Positions 61,248-64,000 of a stretch of 64,000 bases of DNA are shown here, piece after piece. Numbering within the stretch: position 1 is the first letter of the stretch; each line of letters opens with the position of its first letter. The translations under genes were made by a program, and so were the position numbers. The stretch is from Euryarchaeota archaeon UBA23 (GTDB lineage: Archaea > Thermoplasmatota > Poseidoniia > Poseidoniales > Thalassarchaeaceae), in NCBI GenBank assembly GCA_002498725.1, contig DAIJ01000008.1:12035-76034 (forward strand). Reading direction: 5' to 3'. The notes below the pieces were generated by a model. The model saw only the letters and a list, made by a program, of their open reading frames with translations, did no database searches and had not been told where the DNA came from.

Positions 61248-61997
61248 ATGTCAAGAAGAAAGGACGGACCCGAACCAACATCAGGCGTACAAGAAAAATT
61301 GGTTCCAGAGAGAATTGTTAATGATATTCCTACAATGTATTGTTTTGAAACATGTCCCTTCTGTTTCAAGGTTAAGGCGCTTTTAGGAAGTCGTGGTATT
61401 GAGTATTCAAAGGTAGAAGTGGATCCTACATTTAAGACACAATTGAAATGGTCAGAGTGGGATAGAGTTCCTGTTTACGTAGATACAGATGGTACACAAG
61501 TGAATGACTCAAACTATATTCTACACTATATCGATGAAAAAGATTCCAACACATTCCCAAGAGCTGGGGAAGACTTGGAACAAGATAAGTGGATGGATTT
61601 CTCGAATAAGGTACTAGGTAAGTCAATCGTCGCGGTCATTTACAAGTCTTACAGGACTTCTTTACAGGCTCTTGACTATGTAACTAAAGTTGATAATTTC
61701 TCATTTGGTTCTAGAATTATCAACAAGTGGCTTGGAGCAGTAATAATGAGGCTTGTTGGAAAGAGTAGGGCTAAGATGTTTGATTTACCACCTGAAGAGA
61801 ATCTTAACTTTCAACTTGATTACCTATCCGAAGGACTCAATGGAGAATACTTTGGTGGGAAATCGCCTAATGGAGCAGATTTCGCGAATTACGGGATTCT
61901 AAGATCTATGCAGGATTTGTATGGTTTTGAGTTGGTAAAACAACATTCTGAAATTTGGCCGTGGTACTCTCGAATGCAGAACCTATCTGGGATATGA
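61248..61997 (+). CDS. Glutaredoxin/GST-like protein resembling prostaglandin E synthase 2
   Basis: 249 residues. An N-terminal glutaredoxin domain has the CxxC site ETCPFCFKVKALLGSRGIEY with a cis-proline WDRVPVYV and DSNYILHYI. The C-terminal helical GST-like domain includes SYRTSLQALDYVTKV, FGSRIINKWLGAVIMRLV, GGKSPNGADFANYGILRSM and WPWYSRMQ, which follow the mitochondrial PGES2 pattern. Prostaglandin synthesis is not implied; a glutathione- or thiol-dependent function is more likely. There is no signal peptide or membrane anchor. Confidence 0.78.
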   Translation: MSRRKDGPEPTSGVQEKLVPERIVNDIPTMYCFETCPFCFKVKALLGSRGIEYSKVEVDPTFKTQLKWSEWDRVPVYVDTDGTQVNDSNYILHYIDEKDSNTFPRAGEDLEQDKWMDFSNKVLGKSIVAVIYKSYRTSLQALDYVTKVDNFSFGSRIINKWLGAVIMRLVGKSRAKMFDLPPEENLNFQLDYLSEGLNGEYFGGKSPNGADFANYGILRSMQDLYGFELVKQHSEIWPWYSRMQNLSGI

Positions 61998-62007
61998 GGT
62001 GTAGTTT

Positions 62008-62253
62008 TTGGCAGATGTAGAAACTGAAATTATCTGGACTGGCGATAAATCTAGAGCGGAGGCTCTGCTATCTTCCATAAAGCCAGATGATAGTGGTTTT
62101 TTTGTTGCTGAAATCCTTGAACAAGATAATGGAAATTCAATTCTTAGAATAGAAGTTAAAGGAGACAATTTACGAAGTGTAAGAGCAACTGTTGACGATT
62201 TGCTTGCGTGCTTGAGTGCTGCTGAATCTTCTCTAAATGCACTCAATGAATAA
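62008..62253 (+). CDS. pcc1: KEOPS complex subunit Pcc1
   Basis: 81 residues, the size of the dimerising KEOPS subunit. The pattern ADVETEIIWTGDKSRAEALL, SIKPDD, LRIEVKGDNLRSVRATVDDL and an N-terminal helix match Pcc1/CTAG. KEOPS transfers threonylcarbamoyl to A37 of tRNA, using the product of Sua5 (27132). The start is TTG 62008 with GAGGTG 7 nt upstream; no ATG serves better. Confidence 0.75.
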   Translation: MADVETEIIWTGDKSRAEALLSSIKPDDSGFFVAEILEQDNGNSILRIEVKGDNLRSVRATVDDLLACLSAAESSLNALNE

Positions 62254-62293
62254 TGAAATATTTCTTATTTAGTTAGAAGTTCGAGTTAAGATC

Positions 62294-63268
62294 ATGATTC
62301 CAATCCTTGAAGACGGAGTATCTCCCCCTAATGCTGTGACTAGTCTGCCACATGACCGCTCTTCCCTCCTCTGGAAGGATGGTTCTGCGACCAATCTATT
62401 TACTAATTCTATAGATCGTTGGATAGATGCAATGGTTGCTGATGAACACGGTGGAGGAAGTAGTAGTGACGAGATTATTATTGGGATAGTTCGTGCTAAG
62501 AAAACAGGTCTATTATCCGGCTGCTGTGTAGTTGATAGGCTTGCAACACGTCATTTTGATTGCTGTTCAATTAATTGGAATTATAAAGAAGGAAGCTCAT
62601 TAGAAATAGGAGATACAGTACTATCAATAACCGGCCCTGCTCATGAAATTCTAAGAATTGAAAGAATATTATTGAATATACTAGGTAGGCTCTCCGGCAT
62701 CGCTACAAATACTTCTCATTGGGTTATTGGGGCTGATTCAATTAGTGTGGCATGTACTCGTAAGACCGAATGGGGACTACTGGATAAATGGGCGGTACAT
62801 GTTGGAGGAGGTTTAACTCATCGTTTGGACCGATCTGATGCAATCATGATTAAAGAAAATGATTTACCTGCAATGTCGCCAGAAATTGGAGATGAATGTG
62901 ATGCAATTGCCGATGTTGTAAGAAAAATAGATCTAGAGGTAAATGCAAATTTTTGTGTTGTTGAAGTTCGTAATTATCAACAGGCTAAAACCGCCGTAAG
63001 AATATGGTCAGAAAACCAAATAGAACGAGGTGGGCTTGAAAAAATCGTTTTGCTGCTAGATAACATGGGGCCAAAGGGCTGTGCTGAAGTTAACCTAAAA
63101 TTGGAAAAAGAAGATTTGAGATCATGGTGTATACTAGAAGGTTCTGGGAATGTGATAATAGAAGATTTGAAAAAATGGGCTGAAAGTGGTGTTGATTTAG
63201 TTTCAACTAGTGCCTTGAATAGAGGAGTAAGCCCTCTAGATTTGTCAATGAGTGTAAGAGGTGAGTGA
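62294..63268 (+). CDS. nadC: Nicotinate-nucleotide pyrophosphorylase (QPRTase)
   Basis: Converts quinolinate and PRPP to nicotinate mononucleotide in NAD synthesis. The 324-residue protein has the QPRTase pattern: ERILLNILGRLSGIATNTS, CTRKTEWGLLDKWAVHVGGG, LTHRLDRSDAIMIKENDL, VEVRNYQQAKTAV, LLLDNMGP and VDLVSTSALN. The conserved R of TRKT, H/R of HRL, K of IKEN and the D of LLLDN are present. It is followed by phosphopantothenate synthetase 1 nt after its stop. Confidence 0.93.
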   Translation: MIPILEDGVSPPNAVTSLPHDRSSLLWKDGSATNLFTNSIDRWIDAMVADEHGGGSSSDEIIIGIVRAKKTGLLSGCCVVDRLATRHFDCCSINWNYKEGSSLEIGDTVLSITGPAHEILRIERILLNILGRLSGIATNTSHWVIGADSISVACTRKTEWGLLDKWAVHVGGGLTHRLDRSDAIMIKENDLPAMSPEIGDECDAIADVVRKIDLEVNANFCVVEVRNYQQAKTAVRIWSENQIERGGLEKIVLLLDNMGPKGCAEVNLKLEKEDLRSWCILEGSGNVIIEDLKKWAESGVDLVSTSALNRGVSPLDLSMSVRGE

Positions 63269-63269
63269 T

Positions 63270-64000
63270 ATGGCAGATATTCCAGACAGTCATCCACGGA
63301 AGTCATCATTATTAGCACGTGCGAAATTAGTGCAGGCTGCAGCCGAAGGGTTACTAGCTGAATCTGCGATGATTGCACATGGGCGAGGCGAGGCTTTCGA
63401 CTACATGCTGGGTGAGGAAACTAGTGATTCTGCAAAAAAATCGATTCAAGAAGCTGCAGCAAGATTACTTGAGGCAAATAACCCTGTAATATCTATGAAT
63501 GGAAACTCTACAGTACTTGCTGGAAAACATGCCATTCGAGCAGCCAGCATTATTGGGTGCCCTGTTGAAGTAAATATTTACTATAGAACAGAAGAAAGAA
63601 TGGCTAAATTAATTACAACCCTTGAATCATGGAAAAATGAAATCGCAAAAGAAGATCCTCGGGCAAACCGTGTAGAAATTCTTGGATCCGAGGCAGATGG
63701 AAGAATTCGGGGATTAAAGGGGCCTAGGGCTCTTTGTAGTTCGCGTGGGATAGAAATGGCAGACGTTATTCTAGTACCTCTTGAAGACGGAGATAGGTGT
63801 GAAGCACTAATTGATCAGGGGAAACAAGTAATTGCTGTAGATCTTAACCCTCTGTCAAGAACTGCAAGAATGGCAACGGTGACTATTGTAGATGAAGTAA
63901 CTAGAGCCATGAAAACGCTTTGTGAAATACTGAATGAAAGGCCTGAATCTACAAATTGGAACAATAAGCAGAATCTTCGAGAGGCTCTAAAGATTATGAG
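63270..64000 (+). CDS. 4-phosphopantoate--beta-alanine ligase (partial, C-terminus outside window)
   Basis: The archaeal phosphopantothenate synthetase that follows pantoate kinase. The visible part (about 243 residues) reads DIPDSHPRKSSLLARAKLVQ, IAHGRGEAFDYMLGEET, PVISMNGNSTVLAGKHA, VEVNIYYRTEERMAKLI, SRGIEMADVILVPLEDGDRC and VIAVDLNPLSRTARMAT, all typical of this family. The frame is open to the right edge. ATG 63270 follows GGTGAG. It probably shares a transcript with nadC. Confidence 0.9.
   Translation, partial: MADIPDSHPRKSSLLARAKLVQAAAEGLLAESAMIAHGRGEAFDYMLGEETSDSAKKSIQEAAARLLEANNPVISMNGNSTVLAGKHAIRAASIIGCPVEVNIYYRTEERMAKLITTLESWKNEIAKEDPRANRVEILGSEADGRIRGLKGPRALCSSRGIEMADVILVPLEDGDRCEALIDQGKQVIAVDLNPLSRTARMATVTIVDEVTRAMKTLCEILNERPESTNWNNKQNLREALKIM

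Noticed and set aside
1..64000. Mobile elements, prophage, CRISPR arrays, inteins
   Set aside because: No transposase, integrase or capsid genes, no spaced direct repeats of CRISPR size, and PolD DP2 reads through colinearly without an intein block.

Overview
The window reads as chromosomal DNA of an uncultured marine euryarchaeon, most likely Marine Group II (Candidatus Poseidoniales, Thermoplasmatota). Archaeal information-processing genes fix the domain: an rps13-rps4-rps11-rpoD operon, the PolD large subunit, the primase large subunit, type II methionine aminopeptidase, KEOPS Pcc1, MptE, DUF373, and the archaeal CoA enzymes pantoate kinase and phosphopantothenate synthetase. They sit among bacterial-looking metabolic and translation genes (LeuRS, MetK, homodimeric AceE, MaeB, FumC), a mix known for this group. 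The DNA is AT-rich and tightly packed. Some starts carry GGAGG-like ribosome sites and several use GTG or TTG. I saw no transposase, integrase, CRISPR array, rRNA or convincing tRNA.

Layout. 1-9.9 kb: start of a secreted protein, divergent malic enzyme (MaeB), convergent PEP carboxykinase, a giant polytopic membrane protein and a membrane-anchored protein. 9.9-15 kb: a THUMP-like methyltransferase, the ribosomal/RNA polymerase operon and pantoate kinase. 15-24.5 kb: a CDIN1/C15orf41-like nuclease, LeuRS, an MBL hydrolase, AceE, a GNAT acetyltransferase and a zinc-ribbon/SAP protein. 24.6-28.7 kb: a plus-strand run of UPF1-like helicase, RDD protein, Sua5 and Map. 28.8-35.2 kb: a possible small RNA, an EamA transporter, a BolA-Grx4 pair, Rpe, thioredoxin, and a lipoprotein S15 hydrolase followed by an HTH-STAND ATPase. 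35.2-42.5 kb: an M32 peptidase and a beta-propeller protein, then about 850 bp without a gene that looks like a large structured RNA, then a fumarase with an N-terminal ribbon-helix-helix domain, a cyclophilin, a PH-domain protein, a CsaA-like protein and PyrE. 42.6-51.5 kb: PolD large subunit, an NTF2-like protein, MptE, primase large subunit, DUF373, a zinc-ribbon protein and a Bat-type HTH regulator. 51.6-64 kb: a 1630-residue surface protein with thrombospondin type-3 repeats, ABC-F, MetK, a thioredoxin-fold lipoprotein, then a plus-strand run ending in a PGES2-like protein, Pcc1, NadC and phosphopantothenate synthetase.

How it fits together. MaeB, PckA, AceE and FumC cover the C3/C4 node of a heterotroph. 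Sua5 and Pcc1 both serve tRNA t6A formation. Pantoate kinase and phosphopantothenate synthetase are consecutive CoA steps encoded 49 kb apart. BolA with a CGFS glutaredoxin suggests iron-sulfur trafficking.

The most unusual items are the candidate large structured RNA (about 37.94-38.60 kb), the RHH-fumarase fusion with AT-rich inverted repeats upstream, a possible H/ACA-like RNA at 28.8-28.93 kb, the CDIN1-like nuclease, a second CxxC pair in RpoD, and small perfect hairpins just upstream of several start codons. All calls come from reading the sequence; no database search or folding program was run.
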